Notes: a model not told the origin generated them from the letters alone. Counted from the stretch's first letter, positions 25,650 through 38,579 are shown. The stretch: 64,000 nt of DNA from Melieria omissa (GCA_963971225.1 OZ020269.1:94764540-94828539); one strand, 5' to 3'. Program-made: numbers and translations.

Positions 25650-26400
25650 TGTTCAAATTTTTTAACCTTTCAATCAAATCTTCGAAACTTTAAATTTTTT
25701 TAAATTATTGATTTGATGTTTGCTGAATTTTTCTATACAAATTCACTATTTTTGAGATCAGTAATGTTTCAATAAGAGCTCTAAACTTTAAAATAAAAAA
25801 AATAATACTCTGATTTTTGCTGCATTTTTTCATACCAATTCAATCATTTTAAGTTCAGTAAAGATTCAATCAAAAGTTCTAAGCTTTAAAATTTTAAAAA
25901 TTAAATAACAATTATTAATCTGATTTTGACTGAATTTATTTTATACAAATTTAATACTTTTTGCTATACAAATTTCTTAATTTTGAGTTCAGTTTTGTTT
26001 CAGTTAAAAGTTCTAAACTTTAAAATGTTAAAAATTAAATAAATCTATACAAAATCGCTAATTTTGAGTTCAGTAAAGTTTCAATCAACAGTTCTAAGCT
26101 TAAAATTTTTAAAAGTTAAATAAAAATGTTGCTGATTTTTTTATACAAATTCCTAATTTTGAGTTCAGTTTAGGTTTAATTAAAAGTTCCAAATTAAAAT
26201 TTTTTTTTATTTTTTTTAATTTTAAAAATTGCTGCAATGTTCGCTGAATTTTTTTATACAAATTCTTTAATTATGAGTTCACTAAAGTTTGAGTCAAAAG
26301 TTCTAAGCTTTAAAGTTTTTAAAATTAAATACAAATCTATTTTTCCACGTTCGCTGAATTTTTTGTTTATCATAAATTCATTTAAAATTTATTAAAATTA
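25650..26400. repeat. Decayed AT-rich tandem repeat
   Basis: A phrase like TTTTGAGTTCAGTAAAGTTTC, then AAAGTTCTAAGCTTTAAAAT, then ATACAAATTC recurs at about 25755, 25850, 25983, 26060, 26160 and 26274, with spacing of roughly 75-130 bp. Weaker derivatives continue toward 27200. Non-coding. Confidence 0.75.
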
Positions 26401-29400
26401 TTTAATAACAATTCAAAAAACTAATTTGAAAAAAATATATTAAAAATCACTTCAAAAAATTCTTACTTCTGAAATTAAAAACAAAATTTTAATTTTTTCT
26501 TTTATATTATTCAAAACCTCTGAATTTCATATTTAAGAATTAAAAACAAAATAAAAGTCACATATTTACCAAATAATTTTTACTAATATTTGGTACTGTA
26601 ACACATAATTTCTGAATTGTAGGACTTAATATTTCAATTGAAAGTTCTATAAAAAAATTTTGTAATTTCAAAAATATTTTCATTTTACAAATTTTTAATT
26701 CTAAATTAAATTAAATTTTTGTTTATTCTTTTCATCTCAAAATTAAATCCAGAAAACTTGAATTAAGAAAATTAAATTAAGTATTATAGGAAAATCACAC
26801 ATTTCCTGCATTTTGATCACAAATATTTCAACTGAAAGTTCACTGAAGTTCAAATTCAAAAATTATTATTCACATATTTTCTTGATTTGACTAAAAGTTA
26901 AGTGCAGAACTCTTTAATTCATCAGCTTAACAAAAATATAAAATGTGTTTTCACGTATTCTCCGGAGATTCTTCATTCAACTTTTAGAAGTTCAAAAGTT
27001 CAAGTTGAACTTTAAAAAGTTCAAATTAAAAAATTTTAAAATTTATATGCACACAGATTCTTAATTTGCTCATAATTTTAGTACAGAATTTTTAAAATTA
27101 GAAGATTAAAAATGCCTAGAAATGAATTTCAAGGATTCTCTGTATTTTCTTCCAAATTCAAATTTCAATTTAAAAGTTCAAGGCACAAAAAAAATATAAA
27201 AATCATACTCACATATATTCTTCTTGTGATAAAATTTAAAATAATCCAAAATAGGGATTTTCTAATTTCTTCGGTCAGTTTCGTTTCAGATTGAGAGGCT
27301 TAGTTCTTAAATTTATAAGACATTAAAAAAAATGTTGCGTACTTTTTTATTTGCTTTTCCCTTAAAGTCAGTTCGAAAATGGGGGAGAAATTTACGTACT
27401 TTATTGAAAGTCAGCTAGAAATTCTAAAAAAAATTATAAAAAATGTAAACAAGGCTTTTCCACATACATTTCTAATTAAAACAAGTTTTTAATACTTTTA
27501 ATAAAAAAAATTCAATATAGTTTAATATAATCTTCAAATAATATTTTTTTAATTTTGTTTTTAAATTTTTTCTTAAGTTTTCTTATTTTTTTTTTTAATT
27601 TTTAAAAACATTTTCTTTTTTTTTTAATTTTCTTTCTTATTTTTTTTAATTATTTACACAATAATTAGAAATTTCCTAAAGAAAGAAATTTCCTAATTAG
27701 AAATTTCCTAAAGATAGATATTGTTCAGAATTTTCCTACCAAAATTTGCATATCAGTTTCCTTCTGATAAGATTTACCTTTGACTTCTTTGAACAATGCC
27801 AGAAAGACAGATTTCTGGTAAAAAAAGTTGTTCCCTTAGTAGGGAACAATAGTAGTAGTAGCTATTAAGAAAAATGTTTCAATATATGTCGAAAATTTCA
27901 TTACTTTGGGATTTCCAATTTCTTTTAAAATCTTTCACATTACTTCTTAGTAAATAAACTTTTTTAATAGAATTTTCTATTAAATTCCCACATGTGGTCA
28001 TGCGAATCCATTTGCTATTAAAAGAATATACAAAGCTGCCACAATCTCAACCACTTTAGACCGCAGTAGCTCTGCCGAACTGCTTTCGACATGCCAATCA
28101 AATCAACAGACATCTATATAAAATTTTTCTAAAAATACGCTCAGTCCACTTCAAATGTGAGTGCAAACTTTTCAGCGTTTTCATCTATTTTATTGAATAT
28201 TAAAAAAAAAATGAAATTCCACAACTTCTTTGCGCTTTCGATTACTTATGTCGAGAGTCTTTTGAAAAGTAAATTTTCACAATGTGCGCAACCTGGCAAT
28301 GCCCACTTTTTTGGCCAACATTCTTTTTCTTTATAATCCAGTCCCTCGAGCACATTTGTCACACCGCTTGCCATAGCGTCACCGACTTTTCTACATACTT
28401 ACATACATTAATGTCACATACTAACCACATAAAAGCCATCAGTAATGACTAAGTAAGTAAGAACAACAACAAGCAGCTATAATACCTAAACTTAACTCTC
28501 AATCTCTCTATCTCTATCTATCTCTCTATCTCTTTCTATTACCTATAAACATAGACAATTAAACTGAACACACTGCGAATGACGAAGTGAAATGCCTAAA
28601 TAAGTTTCCGTCCATTATAAACAGACCTTAAATTTATATGCATGCAAAGCGATATTATTGAACATAATTCAGACATACACTAACAATAAGTTACAACTAC
28701 AACAACTAAAACTAAACCTTAAGCTAAAGAAAAATTTCAAGTAAATTAAACAAGCAAAAACATTTGATAGACCTTACACCCCCAAATATATATATTGCGA
28801 CAAGCAACACGTGACCGACGGTCACGGTGCACCGAACTCTTAATCATACAAACACAAACACACTCACTCACACACACACATTTTAACAGTTACTATTAAT
28901 TTTTAATAAGTATAGCAAACACGAATAAATCATTTAAATAAATAACTAATAACAATTTTGAAAAATATTTTATGTAAAATAAACCAACAACACAACAGCA
29001 AAAAATGAAAAATATTACAAAATAGAGAAACAAAACTAAAAATAAATAAATTAAAATAAAATAAAACATGTTCTAAAATTAGCGTTTAAGTGAGAAGGTA
29101 GAAAATGCAAATCGACAGGCGACCGTCGAATTGCCAAACGAAGCGAAATCGCTGCTGAAAAGTTTGTAGTAGGTTTTTCTCTTTTGTTTGAATTTGTTTT
29201 TGGGTCTTTTTTTGGAAACGTCACTGTGGTGTGGTGACACTTCGAATCGATCGATGTATGTATGTATGTTCCTTTACGAAGATTATTGAGCCCCGCGCCC
29301 CATCCGGCACCGCACCGATCAGTGCACAACGGCAACTAAATGCAATGAATGTTGAAAGCGACCGAATATGAAGCATACGTGTAGGCGCGAATTAAATATG

Positions 29401-31190
29401 TAAACTAAAACGAAACTTTTATTTGCCTTAAAGTTTTATTGAGAGATATTCAACAAAAAATTAACAATAACAAAAATATAAAAATCTTAAAAAAAAATAA
29501 TGTAACGAAAAATCGTTTGAGCGAGAAGAAGCGGGGAAAATATACTTTAAAGATTTAGTCATTAGAAGCAAAGATGAAACCGTATGAAAAATCTAAAAAT
29601 GACGAATAACTAAAACGTGACGAAAAGTGAAAAATGAATGGTGAATTTTTGTATTAAGCAACAAAACATTGAATTACATTTTAGATTAGTTCAAGGATTT
29701 AGTTGTAGAAGCGGAAGAAAGTAATGCAAAATTGCTAAAAGCGTGTTCGACTAAAACGAAGCAGACGCAGCAAAGTGTAAATGTTGAAATGCATTGCGAA
29801 GAAGGAAAAGAACAAGAAGAAGCAGCGAAATAGCAAGAAGCAGCAGAGCGAAGCAGCAGCGAAAGCAAAATGTGAAATGAATTTTAATGTAGTCTCCCCT
29901 CTATTTTTCATTAGATCTATGCAACTATTGTTAATTGAATCGAGCGAGATATGTTCAACGTTTAGTTTGTATTAGTTTTTAGAAACTGAAGGAAAATCAT
30001 GAAAATATTATACGATGTGATGTGTTTAATGCAAACGCAATGAATTGTTGCGAATAAACGAAATGTAGGCAAGCAGAAGGCCACAGTGAACGTGCGACAG
30101 TGGCGCATCTTAAGCATTTTAAGTCATTTTTAAGTGTAAGCGTACTTTTCTCAATTCGAAAAATTTGCACACCTCAAGTTGTGCTATTAAACCATTCAAT
30201 GTTGCATCGATTTGTATTTGTAATTGTAATTTTAATTTGTAATTTTTTTTTCAATTCAGGTGATCAAATCAACGAATTTTCCTTTTGCGCTCACACCATT
30301 CTTTGTTGAACTCAATTTTTATTGTAGTTTTTTATTATTACAGTTTTTTTATTATTGTAATTTTTTTATATAATTCTAATTTTTTTGTATAATTTTACTT
30401 TAATTTTTTACAATTTTTATGTTAATCTTATGGTAATTTTTATAAATTTTACACAAGTTTTTATTGTTAGTTTTCATTACTTGATGCCAAGTTTTATTAC
30501 AACTTTTATGTCCGTTTTTTTTTATTTTTTATTGTATTTGTTTTTTGTATTTTTTATTTCTTATTTTTTGTTTGAAATGTGTTTACCACTGCTTTCCTCC
30601 CTCTTTGTGTCTTTTTTTGTCAACTTGATTACTTTGTGATAAAAATGTTTAAATGTTAGTTTAATTTGTGTTTGACAATTTTTTTTACTCTTATTAATTA
30701 ATTTTTAATATATTTGTCTTTCTTATGTTTACAAAATGAAAATAGTTTTTAAGCCGCATACATGTAACGACACGCCATATGACACGTCGCCCAACCGCCT
30801 CAGCGCCTCTGTGCATGTGTGCGGGTCTCGTGTGCGCACGTGTGGCTGTGTGCGTGTGCGTAACGTTTATTACTCCTACTAAGATGAACACATTTTTTAA
30901 AAACAATACAAAATAAAATAAATATTATTAAAAAAAAAACAACAAAAAACAAAATCATTACTATTATTATATATTTATGAAATTTAGTTATTATATTTAA
31001 TAAAAAAATAAAAAACAACAAAAGAAATATGTAAAAAACAACAACAACAAATAAAAACAAGAAATATTAAACTAGTTATTTAAAAGTAAACGACAAAAGG
31101 AAAAATCAATAAAAACACAACAAAAAGAATATAAAAGCATTTTTTACTGAAATCGTTTGCAGTTGGTTGGATGGAATGAAGTAAGTATGG
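26400..31190. other. AT-rich non-coding DNA, no gene recognised
   Basis: Very AT-rich. Simple features only: a TCTCTATC-type tract near 28500-28540, CA repeats near 28850-28880, a GTATGTATGT run near 29253-29270, T-rich stretches at 30240-30660 and GTGTG-type sequence near 30810-30860. Many AATAAA words occur, but none can be tied to a gene. Confidence 0.5.
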
Positions 31191-31194
31191 ATGT

Positions 31195-31403
31195 GTGGAT
31201 ACTGTAAGACGATGAGGCACGCTGTCATGAATGCTTTTACGGGCATACTTTTAGGCACGCACTTTAGATTACGGCAAACTTGCTATAATTTCGACATGGC
31301 AAGGATGGCTCACGATGGTGATGCGATGTGCAAGAACGATCGAGAGATAGTCCAACTGGAATGTGCTAGAACAATCGGCGCTATAACCAGACAGGTATAA
31401 AAG
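31195..31403 (+). mobile_element. Fragment related to the LTR-like sequence at 58138-58517
   Basis: The sequence beginning GCATACTTTTAGGCACGCAC matches, with scattered changes, the minus strand of 58330-58505. Shared blocks include GGCATGCACTTT, GGCAAGGATGG, AACTGGAATGTGC and a TATAAAAG box (here about 31396-31403). It is interrupted directly after the TATA box by a hAT-like MITE. Confidence 0.72.
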
Positions 31404-31404
31404 G

Positions 31405-31530
31405 TAAAGGATTTCATTTTGGGGGGTTTTGCGTACAACTTTTGACCCGAATACCATATTCGAAACCATGTTTTGTACCACGGAAATTTGTGTTTGGGGG
31501 TTTGAACATTCACTCCTGTGTGCACCACTG
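31405..31530. mobile_element. hAT-like MITE, family 2, inverted copy
   Basis: Shares AGGATTTCATTTTGGGGGG, GGTTTTGCGTACAACTTTTG and CGAATACCAT with the reverse complement of 14130-14285. It ends with TGTGCACCACTG, complementary to CAGTGGTGCAC. The left boundary is unclear and no target duplication was found. Confidence 0.75.
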
Positions 31531-31607
31531 CCAACAAGTCATACACAGAGTAAAGGCAGTCATTGATCAATCATTAGCATTGATATTGACACTGGTTTTT
31601 TAATGAT

Positions 31608-31792
31608 TGAATTGAATTGCGAAGAGGGAGACCGTGTCTCCGGTGGAAGGACCAAGTTGAAGAGGCCCTGTCATCTCTTGGTGTTACCAACTGGAGAAGG
31701 CGCGCGCAAAGCAGAGGCGCCTGGAGAGAAGTTTTGCGGCAGGCCGTAACCCGATAACGGGTTGTTATGGCCAGTTAAGTAAGTAAGTAAGA
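31608..31792 (+). mobile_element. RTE-type LINE 3' end with TAAG tail
   Basis: Translates in pieces as GRPCLRWKDQVEEALSSLGV-like and NWRRRAQSRGAWREVLRQAV, the typical C-terminus of RTE-type reverse transcriptases. This is followed by TTATGGCCAGTTAAG and (TAAG)n. It is 5'-truncated to under 200 bp. Near-identical ends lie at 38580-38955 and, on the other strand, 58850-59480. Confidence 0.87.
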
Positions 31793-32125
31793 ATTGCAAG
31801 TAGAGGATCAGGTGGCGAAGGAAGAAACTTAATTCGAATCTTAATAAAGTGCTGAGGAAAATTGCTACAGAAAACAGTCCCTATTCATCACTCAACGTGT
31901 TGAAGGAACTCGATATAAGTTATAACTTGGTAGAACACAATTCTTAAAGGGTTGCTGGAAAGATTCCGACCTCAACAAAAAACTTAAAATGTGGCCATTT
32001 CCGTTTGGCAGACAATGAATATTAGGGACATCAAAAAACTGTAACCACCAACGACAACATCGGTAAAGTTCACCCATTGGAACTAGATAACCATAATAGA
32101 ATTAAGGATACAAGTGAGATATATA

Positions 32126-33245
32126 GGGTTTTTCAATATGAGCCGAAAAAGTAAATAAAGAAAAAAATCAATTAAAATTTGAATTTTGATAAAGCTTTAT
32201 TATCAAAATAATATATGGTTTGTGCCATTAGTAATGGAATATGATATCATTCAAATGACCGCACACTGGCACTGGCACACCTCGATTCTTTTTAGGTAAT
32301 TTTCGATGACTTTTTTACATATAGCAGGCTGTAAGGCGCCAAAAACTGCACGTATATTGTCCCTCAAATGCTCCAGAGTCTGCGGATTGTCTGCATAGAC
32401 TTGGTCTTTCGCGTAGCCCCAAAGAAAAAAGTCCAAAGGGTTCAGATCGCACGATCTTGACGGCCAATTGGCATCAGCACAACGTGAAATTATGCGTTCA
32501 TCGAACCTGGTTCGCAATTCTGTCATGTTCGGTCGTGTTGTGTGGCATGTAGCTCCGTCCTGTTGAAACCACATCTCCTCCACATCCATATCTTCGATCG
32601 CTGGCCGAAAATACTCGGTTATCATACGGCCATAATGTTCAGAATTGACGGTAACGGTCTGTCCTTCGACATTTTCGAAGAAATATTGCCCTATGACACC
32701 ACCGGACCATAATGCCCACCAAACAGTGACTCTAGGTGGATGCATTGGGCGCTCGAAAACCACGTGTTGATTTTCTGAGCCCCACACATGACAATTTTAA
32801 CTATTAACGTAACAGCCGAGGTGAAAACGTGCTTCATCGCTGAAGAAAATTTTGTGCGAAAAATTTGGATTTTCGGACTGTTTTCCAAGCACCCATTCGG
32901 CGTAGTTACGACGCATTCTGTGATCTCCCGGCTCCAATTTCTGCACCAACTGAACTTTGTATAGAAGAAGATGCAAATCCAAATGCAAAATACGCCAAAT
33001 TGAGGTGATGGAGGTGTCCAATTGTTGTGAACGCCGGGGAACGCCGGGCGCGAAAAATGGTGCTCAAATTTTCACCATTTTTGTAGTGAATTTTCACTAT
33101 GTTTACACGTTGAGCGATGCTAAATCGGTCCATTTTCATAAATGGCAAACACTAAACTACAATATTAACACAATGCAACGACAGATGACAGCTGCGGTTG
33201 TCGAACGCAGGGCTGCCAAAGTTTACGGTTCGAAATGAAAAACCC
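32126..33245 (-). mobile_element. DD41D-type mariner/Tc1-superfamily transposon, nearly full length but broken
   Basis: Terminal repeats GGGTTTTTCAATATGAGCC (left) and GGGTTTTTCATTTCGAACC (right, other strand), with TA at 32124-32125 and 33246-33247. The minus strand holds a transposase in three frame-shifted pieces. These are an N-terminal MDRFSIAQRVNIVKIHYKNG part near 33130, a middle part ending FFSDEARFHLGCYVNS (to 32797), and a 178-residue C-terminal part (32787-32251). The last contains WFQQDGATCHT and CDLNPLDFFLWG, with 41 residues between the two catalytic Asp, hence DD41D. Frame breaks near 33060 and 32790 inactivate it. Same family as 12713-13491. Confidence 0.93.
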
Positions 33246-33759
33246 TATTTTACAAATCCCTATAATCTTTTGGCGTTTTATGAAGAAGTTAAAATGACAA
33301 ATGAAGCTGTCATTCGCAAACAGGTAAGTAGAAGTCCTTGCTGGCGCATAGAGATAATGAAGAAATGGAAAAAACTGTAAAAACATGGAGGTCGATCTTA
33401 CATTTGATCTACCTGGAGGCAACCAGAAAAAACGTGTTAGGGTATTGCACAAAAGTTCGGAATTTTGTCTGCCTATCCACATCTGCAATGTTTATAGAGA
33501 AAAAATTGTCGTATGTTGGGCAAAATTCTTTAAAAGATGAAATAAATGAGAATTCCTTAATTCATGTAACTCTTCTGGAAGCAACACAAGAACATTAGGA
33601 GCACATCACAACAATATATCATACAGATCTCATATATAAAAAGATGTCCAACCAAAAATCGGCACAGACTTTAACTGAAACTCTCAATGAGCTCCGGCTG
33701 AACATTAATTACGCACATTTTAGTTAATAACGTCAATGATTAATTTGGAGATCTGCTGC

Positions 33760-34460
33760 TTAGGGAAAAGTTAAGTTGTTCACATTCCAATCATATGGGA
33801 GACGCCCTCTGGTGGTGAACTTTTAAACCTTAATTAATTTTGTATTTTTTGTACTCACGAATTTTGGCGATCACTGAAGAAATCATTTAAATCGGTTCAG
33901 TAGTGTCCGAGATACGATGTTTTGTCACTTACTTAACTACTACATTTACAAGTGGGGAGCCAATGGCATAGAAAATGGTAAATTTTGTATGGCAGCCCTC
34001 TTAAGACTTGAAGATAGCGGGTAGGTATGTTTGGAAAAAACATTTGGAAGGAAAAGTAAATGTGTATCGGTCATACATTTGCCACATCTAGGGGCAACCT
34101 GGGAGCAGTGGGAGCTTATTTTATAAAAACCATCATTTTGTATGGAAGCCCCATTAAGTGTTGGAGATGGGATATAAATATATTTGAAAGAAATGTTCAG
34201 TAGATAAAACTAGTGGGGGTCAGTTATAGATTTTAACCCTCAAAGAGCAACTTCTGACCAGCTGTGGAGCAATTTGTCGAATTTCCCAGCTTTTTTGTGA
34301 ACTTTGACCTCGATGCAACGCCATTTAGACCCACTCTAGCCCCAAAATTATTTGACTCATGCACTTTTTTACCCAACCGCATAAAATGAGAGGTTGCGGA
34401 GCATCGAGAACCTATTATTAAGAGTATCCATACAATACTAAATCATGTCTAGTGCACAAC
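33760..34460. repeat. Unclassified dispersed repeat, copy 1
   Basis: Collinear with 51105-51935. Shared blocks include GGCGCCCTCTGGTGGTGAA (here GACGCCCTCTGGTGGTGAA), TTTTGTATTTTTT...ACTCACGAATTTT, CATAGAAAAT...TTTTGTATGGCAGCCC, AGCAGTGGGAGC, and TTAACCCTC...AACTTCTGA. No ORF and no terminal repeat recognised. The ends of the element are not defined. Confidence 0.88.
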
Positions 34461-34629
34461 GAAGCCTCTCAGACAGTGTCTGATAGGATTGAAACTAATC
34501 ATGGGATTTCTTTTTGGTGTAGGTGGTTCCGTACATAACCATCCCATTTGAAACCATTGTTACTATCCAAAGTATTTGTAGATACAGATATTTGGGGTTG
34601 GTTAAATAGCGAGCAAGACGAGGTTTTTA

Positions 34630-34990
34630 AACGTTTATGGCCAGTTAAGTAAATAAGTAAGGAAAGTTTAGATGATGGGGAACCACTGAGTCGGATGAAT
34701 GCAGAAAATGCAAAGAAAATGGTGTCAAGGGAACCTTTGAGCACATACTTTACTCCTGCCCGGCCATCTCAAGACTACGCTTTACCCACTTAGGGGTCCC
34801 ATTCTTCTCTGGGTTGGGAGAAGTCCCCAAGCACGACATTAAATCGCTGCTGAACTTCGCTAGAATCACTTCTACGGCGATCCGCAAAACTAAGGAGTTC
34901 TAACTTGTATCGCTAAGGACCCAATATGGTCTACGCGTGGCCAACCTGGCCAGTCAGCTAACATAACCTGACCTAATCAAAAATCAAGCA
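34630..34990 (+). mobile_element. LINE 3' ends: RTE tail and a second LINE C-terminus
   Basis: 34634-34661 is just the TTATGGCCAGTTAAG-(TAAG)n tail of the RTE-type element. From about 34675 a different element follows. The plus strand reads GTTESDECRKCKENGVKGTF then EHILYSCPAISRLRFTHLGV and continues to a stop after KTKEF. This is the Cys/His-containing C-terminus found in Jockey/I/R1-type LINE ORF2 proteins. A short 3' UTR ends near AACATAACCTGACCTAATC. Both pieces are 5'-truncated. Confidence 0.78.
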
Positions 34991-34999
34991 GGCTAATGG

Positions 35000-37650
35000 A
35001 TAGAGAATAGAATAGAATTTGATGTGGTTTGTTGTACTGAGACCAGAAGTGATCTATTATGCCTCCTACACGTTGTTAGAGAATATCCCCTAGACCCACC
35101 GACCTAATAAAATTTAGTAACTGGCTGGAGTTTAGATGTTTGATGTTCTCGCAGTGTTCAGGAGTCTTCTCTGCTGCTCCACAGACGTCTACAGGAGCTA
35201 GCTTTAGTCTGCAGTGCCGAGTTAAAGACCGGTGACCTGTCTAAGCACCGGTGTGCACAGTATTAACACATAAACCCGAAAATGAAAAATTTGTAGTTGT
35301 GTCACTTTTGTAGTGCGTGTGCGATATATTTTAATTGCCTTTTATTCTTATTATGGCAAAGTTATCAAAATAATCTCCAGTTGATCCTATAGTCGGGATT
35401 ATTCTATGAGACTAACAGCCAAACTTATGTACTAAACAAATGTTCAACATCTAAGTTAGGTTCCTCAAACTTTACTCAAATCATTGCATCACAAATTTAA
35501 ATGCTCACTCACTCGAAATTTTATTCATTTCAATGGCCAAACACATGTGGCTTACTTGAAGTTTGACCTGCCAACCAAAGCGACGCTGTCTACGGTTCAG
35601 CAGTCAAGCTGCCGTTCCAGCATTGTAGGCGCAAACAAAACGTTGCCAAAGGTTAACAAACCATTTCCAGAGCCAAAGGCATCAAGTCTTGAAGATGCCT
35701 GCCCAGCGATTACAAATACATGCAAACAATTTCGAGTATCTACATTCAAAAAGTTTTCATTCCCATAAACTTTTTTCTACGCAAATTCGTTCAAGTCATG
35801 TGCTCTGGTCTGCCTTCTGCCTTCTAATGTGCAACAAGCCGTGTTCTGGTTTCTTTCAAAGTAATCCATACGTGAAAAAACTGAAGAAATGAAAGTTTGC
35901 TTTCACTATTTCGCTGCAATAGGCAGATCCCACTGCACCACCGTCTGTCTGCTGTTACGGGCTTTCGGATGCTGTCATGTAATGCCTGCAAAATTTTGGC
36001 AAAATTGCATTAAGAATGTGTTTTCTACATTGTTGTTGTTGCACACATTTTGGTGAGTGCACACTTGTGCATGGACAGACAGATGCAAACGGCGCCGTAA
36101 AGCACAGACACTGACGCATGTGTGAGTGTGTGTGTTTATGCACCTTGCCGCAGGCCCAAACAGCAGCGGCAACATTATAATTTTTCTCTTCATGCTTTGC
36201 TGTTTCGCTCGAAGCCAGCCCGTTCGGCTCAGATGGCCGAAAGGGGGTCAAAGTGCAAAGCGACAGCATGAATGTTTGTATCCCAAAACGAGGACAAGCG
36301 AGAAATTCGCAACTGGCAAAATCCGAAAATGTGAAAAGGCTTCGAGCGCTTAATTTCTGCTCGGTGGTCAAAATTTGCCAGCTACATATATATACTCGTA
36401 TGTATGTGTATGTGTGTACGAGTGTATGTGTGCGTGCGTGTGGCCAACGCTGCCTACACGCAATAAGGACAGATTTGCGCCTGCAAGTATGCCAGTGTTT
36501 ACATGAGGAACCATTTACCTATGCGAGCACATATACAAAAATGTATATATGTATGTACGTTTGTGTGCTTGTGTCTGAGAGTGTAATCATGTGTGTATGT
36601 CCCTGCTGCCACATTCTGATGAAGCGATCAAGCTGCATTGATGGAGTTCACATTTTACGAACAACTGCAAACTGTAGAGCGCTTTTAGGCGTTCAGTTTG
36701 TGGTCGCCTTTACTGAGGCTCGCCTCACTCCTTCTTCAATGCACCAGTTTGCCATTTAGCAATAACACTACCGCTCTACTACCTCTTCCCCTCCTATCGA
36801 ACTGTTCTACAAAGTGTTGTCGGCCAGCTTCACTTCCGGCTGCCTTAACGTTCAACGCCTTTTTGGGGCTTTTACTTGTGCATTAACAGCAACAGCAACA
36901 TTTTCGCAACACACACACACAAACGAATACTCAAATGTATATAATTCACACAGGTGTTGCTATGTAAGTGTGTATGTGTGCGGCAGCAAACACATCAAGT
37001 GTCCGGCCAACTTTGGCGTATATCCTGTCTGCATATCCTGCCCGCTCGTGTTGTGCCGCACACGTATTTACATCGCTGCATGTATGCAAGTATGCATTTT
37101 ACCGTTATTTTAAGGCCAACCCCCCAGCGGCCAGCACTGCCACATATTCGGGCAGTGCAGCTTGAAACTGGCTGCAGCGTGTTAGCGGCCGCAGGTGTTC
37201 ACCGTAATGTGTAAATATTTTATTTAACACTATTAAAACGTACACACACACACACATGCACGTGCAATCCTGCAGCGTTTTCCCCTTCATGTGTGTTTGT
37301 GTTGGTTGTTGTTATTATTTTTTATCCCTGTTGCCTGTTTTCATTGTTGTTTGCTTTGGCATGTAAAATAAATTTAAATATTTTTCTTTATAATTCGCTG
37401 CCCACTGTCCAAGCAAGCAACCACAACCAGACTCTTTTATGTCTCTTTACAATCCACTTGAATTTTTAACTGTCACTTATTAGCATAACGAGCCCATCGA
37501 AAACTTTGCGCATTAAGTCTGTTCAACGGTGTTGTATTCGAAAGTAAACTTGATTGCATGAATTGCTTAAAATTTATTTCTGATGAGGAAAAAAGTAAAA
37601 GAAAAAATACATTATTGCATAATATTACTTCAATTTTTTTTTCATATAAA
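35000..37650. other. Non-coding, no gene recognised
   Basis: Mixed composition. About 35900-37300 is more GC-balanced, with GTGTGTATGT- and CACACACA-type microsatellites (36400-36440, 36545-36600, 36905-36925, 37243-37256) and looks single-copy. Open frames overlap on both strands without recognisable motifs. A piece near 35150-35270 might be LINE-derived but I cannot place it. Confidence 0.45.
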
Positions 37651-38167
37651 TTGGGCAGTTTGATAAGCCAGTGGCTTCTTGAATAAAAGAAATGTTTTTC
37701 GGCAAAACAGGTTTTATATCCCTGCCTAGTCTCCTTTTAGCTCGATACATTTAGTCCATCGTTTTTCCAAATTTTTGATCCCTTCCCAATAATAAGTTTC
37801 GTCCAGGTCCATAGACATAGACATCAGTTTCAGTAATGACCTTTTCATTCGAGCCAAATCTCTCATTGCTTCAGTTTTGGGAACACAAAATAATCGCAGG
37901 GGGCCAAATCTGAAGAATATGCTAAATGGAGTAGCAGTTCGTAGCCCAATTGATAAATTTTTGCAATAGCGACTACAATCGGGTACATTGATGCGTTGTG
38001 CTGGTGGAAGACAACTTTTTTTCTTTGCCAACTGCGGTCGGTTTTGCTTCAAATAGGCGCCAAATCGATCCAACCACTCTGATGTAAATAGATTCAAACT
38101 TTGTTTATTTGAAATTTTCAATTAATGCCTTAGTCTGTAAGTAAATCATGTAGACTGAAGTATATGC

Positions 38168-38168
38168 A

Positions 38169-38223
<55 letters not shown>
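38168..38223. repeat. (AAAT)n microsatellite
   Basis: About 14 perfect AAAT/AAATA-phase units inside the mariner relic. It may be the A-rich tail of a small insertion spanning roughly 38125-38225. Confidence 0.93.
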
Positions 38224-38579
38224 CATGGACTAGTAATCGTTTCACCCGCTTGAAAGTAATCGATGTGAACGAACTGCATGCATTCCAAAAACTTTAGCCA
38301 TGACCTTCTTGGCCAACAGACCTACTTTGACCTTCTTTGATGCACGTTCACTCGGAGAAGTTCACTGCTTTGACTGTTCCTTGGTCTCTGGTGTGCAGTA
38401 ATGGATCCTTGTTTTATCAACAGTTACGAAGCGGCGCAAAAACTCGTTCGGATTTCGGTTGAATATGAGCAATTGCGACTTGCTTTCTGGCTTTCATTGG
38501 TAGTCGATTTTACGTAGCGAGCACCAAACCCTGCGCACAACCCAAATTTCAAGTCCTGGGGATTGGACACGCTGCACAC

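Noticed and set aside
35955..37290. Many overlapping open frames of 60-168 codons
   Set aside because: They occur on both strands in GC-balanced DNA with microsatellites, without domain motifs or consistent splice context.
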